This document shows positions 32,034 through 41,431 of a stretch of 64,000 nucleotides of DNA, piece after piece. A model generated the notes under the pieces. That model was not told the origin of the DNA. It saw only the letters and a list, made by a program, of their open reading frames with translations, and did no database searches. The position numbers and the translations under genes were made by a program. Origin of the DNA: Gemmataceae bacterium (GTDB lineage: Bacteria; Planctomycetota; Planctomycetia; Gemmatales; Gemmataceae). Where the stretch lies: contig LR594584.1 in NCBI GenBank assembly GCA_901538445.1, positions 310,001 to 374,000 of the forward strand. Direction: 5' to 3'. Position 1 is the first letter of the stretch. Every line of letters starts with the position of its first letter.

Positions 32034-32564
32034 ATGGGCGTTCCGTCGGGGGAGATCATCGCGCGGCCCATGGTCGCGCGGGCGTGCGGGTGCGTGCAAG
32101 AGTTCCAGCACTACGCGGTCGACCGGTACCGCGAGCAGCGGAAGGCGAAGTTCCAGAAGACGCGGTGCCCGGCGTGCGTCGCGAAGCTCGTCGAGGAGCA
32201 GCGGCGGGCCGCCACGCTGCCGAAGAAGGGCGAGGCGTTCAAGGCGCTGCCGCCCGGTACCGAGATCACGATGAGCCGCCGCCCGGACAGCACCTGGGCC
32301 GGCACCCTCGTCGGTGACGGAACCAAAGTCGAGGCGACCGGCGAGGGGCCGCAGGGCGTGACGCTCGCCCTGGCGCGGGCGTGGCTCATGGCCCGCGGGC
32401 TGTGGGACGAGGCCGCGGCGGCCGCGGCCGATTCGAAGCCGCCGATCCAGCCGATCCCGACGGTCCTTCCCCACGCCGTCGTGCCCACGCCCCCGAAGTC
32501 TGCGGCCAAACCCGCGGCCCCAAAGCCCGCCCCGGCCCCCAAGCCCGCGGCGAAGCCGAGCTGA
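32034..32564 (+). CDS. Hypothetical protein with possible zinc ribbon
   Basis: 176 residues. Cysteines arranged CGC...CPAC (ARACGCVQEFQHYAVDRYRE followed by TRCPACVAKLVEEQR) suggest a zinc-binding knuckle. The middle is a small alpha/beta region with PDSTWAGTLVGDG. The last 40 residues are a Lys/Ala/Pro-rich tail. AGGAGAAGG directly before the ATG at 32034 fixes the start, although the frame opens at GTG 31965. Function unknown. Confidence 0.75.
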   Translation: MGVPSGEIIARPMVARACGCVQEFQHYAVDRYREQRKAKFQKTRCPACVAKLVEEQRRAATLPKKGEAFKALPPGTEITMSRRPDSTWAGTLVGDGTKVEATGEGPQGVTLALARAWLMARGLWDEAAAAAADSKPPIQPIPTVLPHAVVPTPPKSAAKPAAPKPAPAPKPAAKPS

Positions 32565-32598
32565 CGAACCGCCTCGGGGTCCGCCCGCCCCGGTCGCC

Positions 32599-33282
32599 TC
32601 ACTGGTACGCCGTCGGGTCCGGCACCCCCGCCTCGTCGAACCCCCTGGCCCGCAGCACGCACGAGTCGCACCGCCCGCACGCCCGCCCCTCCCCGTCCGG
32701 GTCGTAACAACTCAGCGTCAGCGCGTGGTCCACGCCGAGCCGCGTCCCTTCGCGGATGATCTCGGCCTTCGTCATCTTCAGTAGCGGCGAGTGGACCCGG
32801 AACCGGCCCGCGCCCTCGGTCCCCGCCCGCGTCGCCAGGTTCGCAAGGTTTTCGAACGCCGTTAGGAACTCGGGCCGGCAGTCCGGGTAGCCCGAGTAGT
32901 CGAGCACGTTGGCCCCGATGAAGAGGTCGAACGCGCCGACAGTTTCGGCGTACCCCAGTGCCAGGCCGAGCAGGATCGTGTTCCGGGCGGGAACGTAGGT
33001 GACCGGCACGCCGCGGCCCATCTCGTCGGCCGTCCGGCCCTTCGGCACTTCGAGGTCGGCCGTGAGCGCCGACCCGCCGATGGCCCGCAGGTCGAGCACC
33101 ACGACGCGGTGGTCGGCGACGCCGAGCGCATGCGCCACGGCAACGGCGCGCCGCAACTCGACGCGGTGCCGCTGCCCGTAATCGACGCTCAGGGCGTAAG
33201 TGGTAAAGCCCTGGGACTTGGCGACGGCGAGGGCGGTGGTGCTGTCGAGCCCGCCGCTGAGGAGTACGACCGCTTTGGACAT
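32599..33282 (-). CDS. queC: 7-cyano-7-deazaguanine synthase
   Basis: 227-residue QueC, which converts carboxydeazaguanine to preQ0 with ATP and ammonia on the path to queuosine or deazaguanine-modified nucleic acids. The PP-loop is [19 protein letters not shown], followed by SVDYGQRHR, the conserved [17 protein letters not shown], and the C-terminal zinc site [20 protein letters not shown] 33282 gives the normal N-terminus. No other que gene is visible. Palindromic repeat sequence precedes it. Confidence 0.96.
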   Translation of the reverse strand: MSKAVVLLSGGLDSTTALAVAKSQGFTTYALSVDYGQRHRVELRRAVAVAHALGVADHRVVVLDLRAIGGSALTADLEVPKGRTADEMGRGVPVTYVPARNTILLGLALGYAETVGAFDLFIGANVLDYSGYPDCRPEFLTAFENLANLATRAGTEGAGRFRVHSPLLKMTKAEIIREGTRLGVDHALTLSCYDPDGEGRACGRCDSCVLRARGFDEAGVPDPTAYQ

Positions 33283-33294
33283 GCTGTGGCCCGT

Positions 33295-33417
33295 CAGAGT
33301 CAGAGGACAGAGATCAGACACCAGTTTAGCGGCCGCCCTTCCCGAGCGGCACGCGGACCCGCTGAGTCAGCGACGCGACTGGGGCAATCCGATCTGATTT
33401 GTGTCCTCTGACCTCTG
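33295..33417. repeat. Palindromic repeat, CAGAGGACAGAGATC type
   Basis: Left arm CAGAGTCAGAGGACAGAGAT (33295 onward) faces GATCTGATTTGTGTCCTCTG...CTCTG (33391-33417) across about 70 bases that include a small GCGGC/GCCGC hairpin. It shares its words with the interior of the element at 2328-2441. It lies between queC and the FHA-protein gene. Confidence 0.8.
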
Positions 33418-33441
33418 GGGCCGAAGGCCTCTGGGCTGCGG

Positions 33442-34206
33442 TCAGGCGAAGACGAGCTTCATCTGCACGGTGCCGATCTGGACAACGTCGCCGGGCTTGA
33501 GTTGCCGCGGTTGCTTGGGCGGGAGCCGGGTGCCGTTCACCCACGTCCCGTTGAGGCTGTTCAGGTCCTCAACGGCGACCACGCCCCGCTCGAAGTGGAT
33601 GATCGCGTGCTGCCGTGAGCACCAGATCTGTTCGAGCGACTCCTGGCTCATCAGGTCGATGTCGACGGGCTTGTCGGCGAACCGGCCGACCATGTTCCGC
33701 CCCTCGTAGATCGGGTACTCCACGTTGATGCGGGTGCCCCGGAGCACAACGAGCTTGGGCTTGATCTGCGGCGCGTCGGGGACCGGCTGGAGCGCCTCGT
33801 CCGCGCGGGCGGTCGCCGGAATGGTCACCGCGAGGTTCTGTTGCGGGTCGTTCATCGGGTGTCCCGGGAGGCCTGGGAGTGCGGGGGCCGTGCCTTGCGA
33901 TTTGCGTTGGTCGCGGGCGACCGGGCCGCGGCGAACGGGGGGCGGCGTCACCTCCAACCCGTAGCGCCCGTCGCGGGCCAGTTTGCTCGACCGGGGCTCG
34001 TCGAGCAGCAGCGTTTTCGGTGCCGCCCCGGCGGGCCGGCCCGGTTCCGTCACGGGGGCCGGTTCGTTGATGGGCTCGACCATCGGGGCCGGGAGCCCGG
34101 CGGCTCGGGCGAGCGCCGAGAGGCTCGTTAACAGGTTCGCCCCGCACCGCCCACAGGTGGTCGCAGCGTCGGGGTTCGCGAACTGGCAGGTCTGACAAGT
34201 TGCCAT
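33442..34206 (-). CDS. Zinc-ribbon FHA-domain protein
   Basis: 254 residues. It begins MATCQTCQFANPDAATTCGR followed by CGA, a four-cysteine zinc ribbon. A Pro/Arg-rich disordered linker fills residues 30-150. From about 165 to the end is a canonical FHA domain: NMVGRF (phospho-binding Arg), CSRQHAIIHFERG (Ser-Arg-x-His), VEDLNSLNGTWVNG (Asn/Gly strand) and PGDVVQIGTVQMKLV. It would bind phosphothreonine targets of planctomycete kinases. No kinase is adjacent. Confidence 0.92.
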   Translation of the reverse strand: MATCQTCQFANPDAATTCGRCGANLLTSLSALARAAGLPAPMVEPINEPAPVTEPGRPAGAAPKTLLLDEPRSSKLARDGRYGLEVTPPPVRRGPVARDQRKSQGTAPALPGLPGHPMNDPQQNLAVTIPATARADEALQPVPDAPQIKPKLVVLRGTRINVEYPIYEGRNMVGRFADKPVDIDLMSQESLEQIWCSRQHAIIHFERGVVAVEDLNSLNGTWVNGTRLPPKQPRQLKPGDVVQIGTVQMKLVFA

Positions 34207-34384
34207 CGCACGCGGCCCTTCAACACGGGGCGAGTTGCCGGGGAGAATGTCCGATTTGCGAGTAAGTGTAGCTCACGAAATCCCGGCGACCGAAATCCTT
34301 GCACGTCGCGCGCGGAAAGCGGACATCTCCTGGGATGGAAATTCCACTCCTGAATTCCTCTCCTGCCAGACAGTTACCGCCAAG

Positions 34385-34705
34385 TTAACCGAGCACTCGG
34401 TGGACTTCAAGGGTTACCTCGCCGACTGACTCGTTCGATGTGACCGAGAATCCGACAGTGTTCCGCGGGCCCCCGTTCCGCGTGATGTCGAGGCGGAACG
34501 GGCCCCGCGCGAGAATAGTCGCGACGACCTCGTCGTTGAGCCGGATCTCGGCAGGCCCGGGGAGATCGTCGCAGACGAGCCAGACGCGTTCGTCGGGGTC
34601 GAGTGTGCGGGGCCAGCCGAAGTGACGGGTGTGGACGGTGCGGTCGCCCTCGCGGACCGCAATCCAGGCACCTCGGAGACGGATGGTGTGGACGGGGTCA
34701 CTCAT
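34385..34705 (-). CDS. Hypothetical small beta-rich protein
   Basis: 106 residues from the ATG at 34705 (MSDPVHTIRLRGAWIAVREG). Alternating strands and turns, with VWLVCDDLPGPAEIRLNDEV and VGEVTLEVHRVL, suggest a beta sandwich like those that bind carbohydrate in glycosidase accessory domains. A longer form from an ATG at 34780 is possible. No enzyme motif. It is next to the glycosidase-like lipoprotein gene. Confidence 0.65.
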   Translation of the reverse strand: MSDPVHTIRLRGAWIAVREGDRTVHTRHFGWPRTLDPDERVWLVCDDLPGPAEIRLNDEVVATILARGPFRLDITRNGGPRNTVGFSVTSNESVGEVTLEVHRVLG

Positions 34706-34833
34706 CAGAAACGCCGCGTGGACAGTTGTCAGGTCGAACCCGCTGCCTGTGGCTGACGCATGGGAAACATACGGCTCCATTCACGCAGTGGGAGGCAATA
34801 ACCGACGGCACTGCTCGGTCATCTGCCGATCGT

Positions 34834-36402
34834 TTACCGCTCCCGCCCGTTGCCGGCGTCCACGAACGCCCGGTACTTGTGCGCCCGGGCGATGGGCTGA
34901 TCCTGGTACTCCAGCAGCCCCCACGAGCCCCACTTCGACGGGGCCGTGACGTAGTTGAAGAAGACGTAGAGATCGCCGCCGGCGTCGGCCCAGTGCTTCA
35001 GGTGCTTGCGGTACATGGCGTACATGCGGGGGTCGCGGTTCGCGGCCTGGAACAGCTTGGCCAACTCCTCGTTGTTCTCCGCCCCGCTGTGGCCCACGAG
35101 GTGCTGCCCGCCCTCGTAGGCGATCAGCCGCAGGCCGAACTTCCCGGCGAGTTCAGCCTGCTGACGGACTGCGTCGCGGTTCTTCCCGTCGATCTCCTTC
35201 TCTAGCCCGTCCAGCAGTTGCGCCGGGGTCAACTTCAGGGTCGCCGCGGTCGCCTTGGGGTCGCCGGTCTCGTGCCCGAAGTACGGCGCGACCGACAGCG
35301 CGTCGGCGTGCTCGTGAGCCTTCTTCCAGGTGAGGATTTGCTCGGTGAGCCAGGGCACGTCGTTCTGCGACGCGAGCACCCGTACGAGCCGCTCGCGGCC
35401 GAACTCTTCTTCCCAGATCTTCATCACCTCGACCGACCGCTCGGCGTAGAACCGCGCGTGGTCGGGTTCGCCCAGTTTGCGGGCCTTGCCCTGCTCCTGC
35501 GCCCACTTCGTCTGGTCGAACATCCAGTTCCACACCTCGTTGCTGTACTCGACGTACACGGTGCGGGCCGGGTCGAGTTTCGCCTTCACCAGCTTCGCAA
35601 ACTGGCGGACGAAGTCGTCGTCGGCCTGGTGGGGCATGCAGAACCACGGGTCGACCTTCGCAGTGTTCGCGAGTGCGACCATCACTTCCACCGGCACGCC
35701 GCGATCGGTCGCGTAGGTCGGGTCGTCGGGCTTCGGGCGGTCCGCCCACTTGCTCAGGGTGCTGTTGTTGGTCCGCTGCCAGTCCATGAACCGCACGACC
35801 TTGGCCGGTTTGAGCCGCTCGAGGAACAGAGGGTGGAACGGCGACTTCGCGTTCTCGAACCCCGGCATCCAGACGTGAAAGTCCCGGACCGGGTCGGCCG
35901 CCTTGCTCGCGTTCAAGTCAATCTGAATTCCCTCCTGCCCCGGCTTGACGTCGAACACCGTGCGGTTCTTCGCCTTCGCGAGGACCTGGGTCACGTCGTA
36001 CCGACTGATGTCCACCTCGCCGGTGCCCTTCCAGGTCGCGACGTACTTCCCGGGCGGGTAGTGCCCTTCGAGTTCGCGGAGGACGAGGGTCCACGCCGGC
36101 TTCCCGGGGGCGGGCAGCGGGTTGCCGTCCTTGTCGAAGGCGATGTCGCCGCCGCCCTCGGCGTTCCACGCTCGCGCCCCCTTGAAGGCATCCACAAACG
36201 CCCACTCGCGCGACCAGTCCTGCACCGCGGCGAGGTTCAGCCCCACGCGCAGTGGACCTGCGGCCTTCGGTCGCGCGGGCGGAGTGCCGGGCTCCTTGGC
36301 AGGGGATTGCTCGCCGGGCGCGGCCGGAATCACGCTCGCAGCGCACCCCGACATCGCCGCCACCAAGAGCAGCAGCCAAAAGAGCCGGCTCGGAACTGCC
36401 AT
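34834..36402 (-). CDS. Glycosidase-like lipoprotein
   Basis: 522 residues. The N-terminus FWLLLLVAAMSGCAAS is a lipoprotein signal with lipobox Cys about 19, followed by a Pro/Ala/Lys linker. The main domain resembles (beta/alpha)8 glycosidases: GARAWNAEGGGDIAFDKDG, then VVRFMDWQRTNNS, VYVEYSNEVWNWMFDQTK (Glu after Asn as candidate acid) and LRLIAYEGGQHLVGHSG (second Glu as candidate nucleophile). Proteins like this are often labelled cellulose-binding in planctomycetes. Substrate unknown; location periplasm or outer membrane. Confidence 0.8.
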   Translation of the reverse strand: MAVPSRLFWLLLLVAAMSGCAASVIPAAPGEQSPAKEPGTPPARPKAAGPLRVGLNLAAVQDWSREWAFVDAFKGARAWNAEGGGDIAFDKDGNPLPAPGKPAWTLVLRELEGHYPPGKYVATWKGTGEVDISRYDVTQVLAKAKNRTVFDVKPGQEGIQIDLNASKAADPVRDFHVWMPGFENAKSPFHPLFLERLKPAKVVRFMDWQRTNNSTLSKWADRPKPDDPTYATDRGVPVEVMVALANTAKVDPWFCMPHQADDDFVRQFAKLVKAKLDPARTVYVEYSNEVWNWMFDQTKWAQEQGKARKLGEPDHARFYAERSVEVMKIWEEEFGRERLVRVLASQNDVPWLTEQILTWKKAHEHADALSVAPYFGHETGDPKATAATLKLTPAQLLDGLEKEIDGKNRDAVRQQAELAGKFGLRLIAYEGGQHLVGHSGAENNEELAKLFQAANRDPRMYAMYRKHLKHWADAGGDLYVFFNYVTAPSKWGSWGLLEYQDQPIARAHKYRAFVDAGNGRER

Positions 36403-36488
36403 CTGACACCTTCGCGCCTGATCGGGTGGGGGGCACCCATGTGCCGCTGTGAGGCGCACATGTGGTGCAAGTACCGGGCCGCGAGGCG

Positions 36489-37304
36489 TCACCCCCCGTG
36501 CGCACGAAGCAGGAGGAACTCGACGAGCCAGCCGAGGAGGTTCAGGCTGGTGTCGCGGCTGTCGGCCGACGGTGCGAACTCCGAAATCGACACGCCGACG
36601 ACCCTGTCGGACCACGCGGCGTCGAGTAGCTTGAGGAAGGTCGGCCCGGCGAGGCCGAACGGCAGGGGTTGCAGCACCGCCGGCATCGCGGCCGGGTCGA
36701 AGGCGTCGGCGTCGATGTCGATCCACACGCGGTTCGCGGTCGCGGTCGCGGCCCGGAGCTGCTCGGCGATGCGGTCGGCGTTCGTTGCGACGTCGTGCGC
36801 GGAATGCACCGCCTCAAAGGTGACGGCGAGCCCCGCGGGCGTCAGGAACAAGTCGCGGTGCCCGACGTTCACGATCCGCGGCAGCGGGCCGTCGACGTGG
36901 TACAAGAAGTTGCCGTGCGACAGTTCGGTCGTCGTGTCGTGGAAGTCGTACACGTCGAGGTGCGCGTCGAACTGGACCACGCAGTCGCCGCGGCCGAGTT
37001 CGTCGTACACCGGCAGCACGCTGAGGTGATTGCCGCCGAGCCACAGGTGGAAGTCGCCGGCCTTGAGCGCCCGGCGGGCCGCCTCGCGGCCGGTCTTGCG
37101 CCACGCCCGGACCCGCGCCACGGTCTCGAACGCGAACTCCTGCACGTCGACGTTCCCGCGGAGGCAGTCGGCGCGGCACGGGCGGGTCTCGGCCTCGGTG
37201 TCGTCGAGGATCTCGCGGACCGCGTCCCCGAGCGCCTGCGCGCCGGCCCCCGTCCCGGCACTGCCGAACAAGTCGAACGGGAACACGGTGACGGACGTGC
37301 GCAT
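36489..37304 (-). CDS. Arginase/ureohydrolase-fold protein
   Basis: 271 residues with the arginase metal-site pattern: GGNHLS (GGDH in arginases), VVQFDAHLDVYDF (DAHxD), SHGNFLYH and DIDADAFDP (DxDxxDP). The first His-containing loop is GGNH, so manganese ligands are largely conserved. Agmatinase, formimidoylglutamase or related guanidine hydrolysis is plausible; the substrate loop does not identify which. It is divergent from the M24-like gene by 79 bp. Confidence 0.88.
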   Translation of the reverse strand: MRTSVTVFPFDLFGSAGTGAGAQALGDAVREILDDTEAETRPCRADCLRGNVDVQEFAFETVARVRAWRKTGREAARRALKAGDFHLWLGGNHLSVLPVYDELGRGDCVVQFDAHLDVYDFHDTTTELSHGNFLYHVDGPLPRIVNVGHRDLFLTPAGLAVTFEAVHSAHDVATNADRIAEQLRAATATANRVWIDIDADAFDPAAMPAVLQPLPFGLAGPTFLKLLDAAWSDRVVGVSISEFAPSADSRDTSLNLLGWLVEFLLLRAHGG

Positions 37305-37383
37305 CGGGGCGGGTCTCTCTGGTTGGCGGGTCGGGTGTCGTTCTATCATCACGGTGTGCGCGCGACGCGCCCGAGAGCCCCCC

Positions 37384-38502
37384 ATGCCGCTCAGCCCTGC
37401 CGACCGCCGCGCCGACATCGACGCCAAGCAGGCCGCGCTCCTGCCGGTCCTCCGCTCGCTCGGGGTGGACACCCTCGCGCTGTTCATGCCGGCGCACGTC
37501 GCGTGGTTCACCGCCGGGATGAACGTGCCCGGCCTGATTCCCGACACCGAGCGGCCCGGGGTGTACACGAACGGCCAGAGCCGGTGGCTGGTCTGCTCGA
37601 ACGCCGACTCGCAGCGGCTGTTCGACGAGGAACTCGACGGCCTCGGGTTCCAGCTCAAGGAGTGGCACTGGGAGGCCGGCCGGTCCGACTTCCTCGCGTA
37701 CCTCACCGACGGGGCGCGGGTCGCCGCCGACCGCCCGTTCCCCGGCATCCCGCTCGCGAACGAGCACCTGCGGCCGCTGCTGCGCGTGCTCACCCCGTTC
37801 GAGCAACTCCAGTACCGCGACCTCGGCGCGCTCGTCGCAGAAGCCGTGGAAACGACGGCCCGCGCGTTCGCCCATGGGCGGACCGAGCAGGAGGTCGCCG
37901 CGCAGGTCGGGCACCGGCTCCTGCACCACGGGGTCGAGCCGGTCGCGCTGAGCGTGACGGCCGACGGCCGCGGGGCGAAGTACCGCCGCGCCGGGGCCGG
38001 GCCGCACCCGGTCACGCGGACCGCGGTGGTCCAGGCGACCGGCTCGCGCGACGGCCTGTTCGTCACCTGCTCCCGCACGGTCAGCTTCGGACCGGTGCCG
38101 CCCGACTTCGCGGCCGCGCACGACCTCGCGGTCAAGCAGGCCGGGTCGTACCGCTCCTGGACCAAGCCGAACAAGACGATGGGGGCGATCGGCGTCGCGG
38201 GCCGCGCGGTCCTCGGGGGCGGCCCGTTCGAGTTCGACTACCGGCTGAGCCCGCCGGGGTACGGGGCCGGGCGGTTCGCCGCCGAGTTCCTCGGCCGGCC
38301 CGGGGCCGAGGAGGTGCTCGCCGCCGGCAACGCCGTCGTGTGGCAGCCCCGGGTCGGCCCCGCGGCCGTCGTCGATACACTACTGGTCACCGACGCCGAG
38401 CCGGCCGCCGTCACCCCGCCGGGGGAGTGGCCGGTGAAGCGCGTCGTCGTCCGCGGCGGGCCGCCGCAGGACATCGCGGACGTGCTCGTACGCGACGTGT
38501 AA
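37384..38502 (+). CDS. M24 peptidase-like protein without metal ligands
   Basis: 372 residues with a creatinase-type N-terminal domain (SLGVDTLALFMPAHVAWFTA) and a pita-bread-like C-terminal domain (LQYRDLGALVAEAVETTARA). In active M24 enzymes the C-terminal domain carries two Asp, one His and two Glu ligands. Here the matching positions read AVVQATGSRDGLF and similar, and I cannot find the set, so it is probably not a metallopeptidase. It could be a binding or regulatory paralogue. Its partner gene is unknown. Confidence 0.75.
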   Translation: MPLSPADRRADIDAKQAALLPVLRSLGVDTLALFMPAHVAWFTAGMNVPGLIPDTERPGVYTNGQSRWLVCSNADSQRLFDEELDGLGFQLKEWHWEAGRSDFLAYLTDGARVAADRPFPGIPLANEHLRPLLRVLTPFEQLQYRDLGALVAEAVETTARAFAHGRTEQEVAAQVGHRLLHHGVEPVALSVTADGRGAKYRRAGAGPHPVTRTAVVQATGSRDGLFVTCSRTVSFGPVPPDFAAAHDLAVKQAGSYRSWTKPNKTMGAIGVAGRAVLGGGPFEFDYRLSPPGYGAGRFAAEFLGRPGAEEVLAAGNAVVWQPRVGPAAVVDTLLVTDAEPAAVTPPGEWPVKRVVVRGGPPQDIADVLVRDV

Positions 38503-38520
38503 CACCCCGGGGAGACTTCC

Positions 38521-39195
38521 ATGTATCGGATGCTCAGCGCCGCCGTGCTCGCACTGCTCACCGTCTCGCTCGCCGAGGGGCACTTCGCGTTCATCGTCCC
38601 CACCGAGAAGGGGGACGGGGCGCAGGTGATCTTCAGCGACGACCTGAAGCCCGACACGAACGTGAACATCGAGAAGATCGCCGCCACGAAGCTCACCCTC
38701 CGCGACTCGGCCGGCAAGGAGTCGCCGCTGGAGTGGAAGAAGGGTGAGGGGTTCTACGCGGTGACCGTGCCGGGCAGCGGCACGCGCGTGGTCTACGGCG
38801 TGACCGACTACGGCGTGCTGCAAAAGGGCGAGGGCAAGCCGTTCAAGCTGACGTACCTCCCGAAGGCGGTCCTCGGCTCCGCGACCGCAAAGGAGGCGAC
38901 CGTCGGCGAGAAGCTCGAACTGGAAGTGCTCGTCGCGGGCGCGCCGGGCAAGACGAAGTTTCAGGTGCTCTCGGCCGGCAAGCCGATCCCCGAACTCGAA
39001 GTCAGCGTCATGCTGCCCGATGGCGCGAAGAAGGCGGTGAAGACGAACAGCGAGGGGTTCACACCCGAGTTCGACGCCCGCGGCCGGTACGGCGTGGTCG
39101 CGAAGAAGATCGAAGCGAAGACCGGCGAGCACGCGGGGAAGAAGTTCGACGAGACCCGCGTGTATGCAACCCTCGTGTGCGACGTCGAGAAGTGA
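38521..39195 (+). CDS. Exported DUF4198-like protein
   Basis: 224 residues with a signal peptide (MYRMLSAAVLALLTVSLAEG, followed by HFAFIVP). The mature N-terminal His and the Ig-like beta domains (GEKLELEVLVAGAPG, KAVKTNSEGFTPEFDARGRYGV) match the DUF4198/NikM-like family, some members of which bind metal or are part of cobalt/nickel uptake. No transporter gene is adjacent. GGGGAGA precedes the ATG. Confidence 0.85.
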   Translation: MYRMLSAAVLALLTVSLAEGHFAFIVPTEKGDGAQVIFSDDLKPDTNVNIEKIAATKLTLRDSAGKESPLEWKKGEGFYAVTVPGSGTRVVYGVTDYGVLQKGEGKPFKLTYLPKAVLGSATAKEATVGEKLELEVLVAGAPGKTKFQVLSAGKPIPELEVSVMLPDGAKKAVKTNSEGFTPEFDARGRYGVVAKKIEAKTGEHAGKKFDETRVYATLVCDVEK

Positions 39196-39710
39196 TGCCG
39201 GATTGAGTCGGTCCGTTCGCGACGTACGGGGTGACTGCTGCGAGGCCGCGGATCGGGGGACTTGCCCGCGTCCGGCCTCGCAGGGTGGACCGGTCGCGGA
39301 GTCCGGCCTCGGGGTTGCCCCCGCTCGGCGTGGGAAATGGTTCTGGCGGGTTCCGGGGGTGGGGGTGTCCAGAATCAACGCCAACTCCTCAGAATCAGCC
39401 GAAACTCTTCAGAATCAACGCGAACCCTCCAGAACCAAGCTCAACGCTCCAGAACCATCCCCCCCACTTCCTGGACGAATCGCGCTCACCGCATCCCTCC
39501 CACAACCTTCATAATGTCTGGCGGGGGCACAATACCATCTCGGTTGAATCCCGGGCCGTCCCGGTACACCTTGCCCAGCTTCGCCTCCCTTCTCCATTCT
39601 TCCGGGCAAGTCGGGTCATCCGGCGAAACCGGGCAAGCCGATTCTTTCCGCAAGCACGGATGCGGCTGCCGTCACGGACGACGGCGGGCGCGTGCGGAAC
39701 GGAGTCTGCC
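39196..39710. other. Gene-free stretch before an exported protein gene
   Basis: 515 bp without a convincing gene. The frame of the downstream gene is open through part of it but lacks a start signal or plausible protein. It holds a tandem array at 39371-39460 and presumably the promoter of the downstream gene. Confidence 0.6.
39371..39460 (+). repeat. 20-bp tandem repeat, 4.5 units
   Basis: Five successive units start AGAATCAACG, AGAATCAGCC, AGAATCAACG, AGAACCAAGC and AGAACCATCC at exact 20-base intervals. The units are imperfect in the second half. A 20-bp period is about two helical turns, so the same face of DNA would be presented, as in protein-binding iterons. Confidence 0.85.
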
Positions 39711-41336
39711 ATGAACCGGTGGTTCTGGAAGCGGTGGGTCTGGGCGGTCGTGGTCGGAACCACCGCAGCGGTCGGCCTGACGGTGGCGCAACAGGGCACG
39801 GACGCCCCGACGGGGCCGCCCAAGGTCGGCGACGTCATCACCCTGAAGTTCCGGGACATGCCGGACCGGCAGGTGAAAGTCTTAAAGAGCGACAAGCAGC
39901 CCGACGGCTCGATCATGTCCGAGGTGAAGGACACCAAGACCGGTGAGACCTTCACCCTGATGGACAAGCCGGACTCGTTCGCCGCGCCCGCAAAGGCCGC
40001 GCCCGAGAAGGCGGGCGCGAAGGCTCCGGCGGTAACGCCCCCGCCGAGCCCGACCGCCCCGAAGGCGACCGAGCCGGCAAAGGCCCCGGCCGCCCGGCCG
40101 CCCGTCGGCCCGATGAAGTTGCCGGACGGGCTCCCCAAGGCCAAGCCCCGCACGAGCGACCCGCTCCTGCCGTCGCTGAAAGAGGCGCTCCCCGACCTGC
40201 CGACCCCCAAGGAGCAGGAAAAAGAGAAGGAGCGCCGGTTCCTGCCGTCCTTCGGCAAGTCGTCGGACAGCAAGTCGAGCGACGCGCCGAAGCCGGTCGA
40301 GCCGGATGAGGAGAAGCCGGGCCTGCTGAAGCGAATCTTCGGCAAGAAGAAACCGGCCGAGTCCACGCCGACGCTGCCGCCGGCGACCGTGATTAACAAC
40401 GCGAAGCCCCAGGCGTTCCCCGCCGCCCCCCCCGCGCCCGCCGGTGCGAAGCCGCCGGCCGCGGTGCCGACGCCCGGCGTCATGAAGGCGCACCCGACGG
40501 TGACGCTCGAGCCGCCGCGCTCGCAACCGGTTCAGCCGGTGCAGCCGCCGGTCCCCCTGACGCCGACCCCGGTGGCCGTCCCCACCGCGCCGCCGGCGAG
40601 CGTGCCCCTGCCGATCCCGGCGATCCCCGCGGCCCCGCCCGCCCCCGGCCCCGCCGCGCTGCCCGCGATCCCGAGCGTGCCCAGCGTCCCGAGTATCCCG
40701 GTGCCCCCGCCGGGCGGGCTGCCCAGCATCCCGCTCCCCCCGGGCGGGACGTCGATGAAGGAGCCGGTGACGAAGTCCGAGGTCGCGGTCGCCCCGAAGC
40801 CGCTGCCGGCGAAGATCGCGGCCGCGCCGGTCAAGGAACCGGAACCGGTCGCCGCGGCCCCGAAGGCCGCGCCGGTGCCGGCGAAGGAGAAGGAACCGGC
40901 GGTCGTCACGGCCCAGGTTCCCGCGACCCCGGCCCCGGCGGCCGTGGTGACGGCGGGCAAGACCGCTCCGGCCGCGCTGCCGCCGGTCGTCGCGGTGCCG
41001 GCGACCGACCCGGGCCGGACGGCGATGATGCGGGACATCGAGCCGCACGTCGCCGCCCTCGAGAAGGGCGTGGCCCCGAGCCAGCGGGCGATGGCCGCAC
41101 GCGCCCTCGGCGGGTGCCGCCACGGGTCGAGCGACACGGTGAAGATGACGATCTTCCGGGCCGCGCAGAACGACCCGAACCCGATGGTCCGCGCCGTGTG
41201 CATCGAGGAGCTGTGCAAGCTCGGGTACTTCGAGCCGGCGTTCGAGCTGCACCTCACGAAGGCGTGCGAGGACGCGAACGACGAGGTCCGCAGTGCGGCG
41301 AAGGCGGCGATGAAGCAGATGTACCCGCGGCGCTGA
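39711..41336 (+). CDS. Membrane-anchored Pro/Ala-rich protein with HEAT-like C-terminus
   Basis: 541 residues. MNRWFWKRWVWAVVVGTTAA is an N-terminal signal or anchor. Residues 35-85 are a small beta domain (VGDVITLKFRDMPDRQVKVL). Residues 85-440 are disordered and rich in Pro, Ala, Lys and Val. From about 450 the sequence turns helical (SQRAMAARALGGCRHGSSDT, then MVRAVCIEELCKLGYF), like two or three HEAT repeats. It is probably anchored with a long linker crossing the periplasm and a binding module at the end. Function unknown. Confidence 0.8.
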   Translation: MNRWFWKRWVWAVVVGTTAAVGLTVAQQGTDAPTGPPKVGDVITLKFRDMPDRQVKVLKSDKQPDGSIMSEVKDTKTGETFTLMDKPDSFAAPAKAAPEKAGAKAPAVTPPPSPTAPKATEPAKAPAARPPVGPMKLPDGLPKAKPRTSDPLLPSLKEALPDLPTPKEQEKEKERRFLPSFGKSSDSKSSDAPKPVEPDEEKPGLLKRIFGKKKPAESTPTLPPATVINNAKPQAFPAAPPAPAGAKPPAAVPTPGVMKAHPTVTLEPPRSQPVQPVQPPVPLTPTPVAVPTAPPASVPLPIPAIPAAPPAPGPAALPAIPSVPSVPSIPVPPPGGLPSIPLPPGGTSMKEPVTKSEVAVAPKPLPAKIAAAPVKEPEPVAAAPKAAPVPAKEKEPAVVTAQVPATPAPAAVVTAGKTAPAALPPVVAVPATDPGRTAMMRDIEPHVAALEKGVAPSQRAMAARALGGCRHGSSDTVKMTIFRAAQNDPNPMVRAVCIEELCKLGYFEPAFELHLTKACEDANDEVRSAAKAAMKQMYPRR

Positions 41337-41431
41337 CCGCGGGGTTCGGCCGACTACCGTGTCGATCCCCGGGCACGCGGATAAGCTATCCGCGTGCCGT
41401 TTCGTTTTCCCCGCAAGGTGGTGAATAGACG

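Noticed and set aside
34235-34429. 64-codon plus-strand open frame between the FHA gene and the small beta protein
   Set aside because: No ribosome binding site, no family resemblance and codon use unlike that of neighbours; treated as non-coding.
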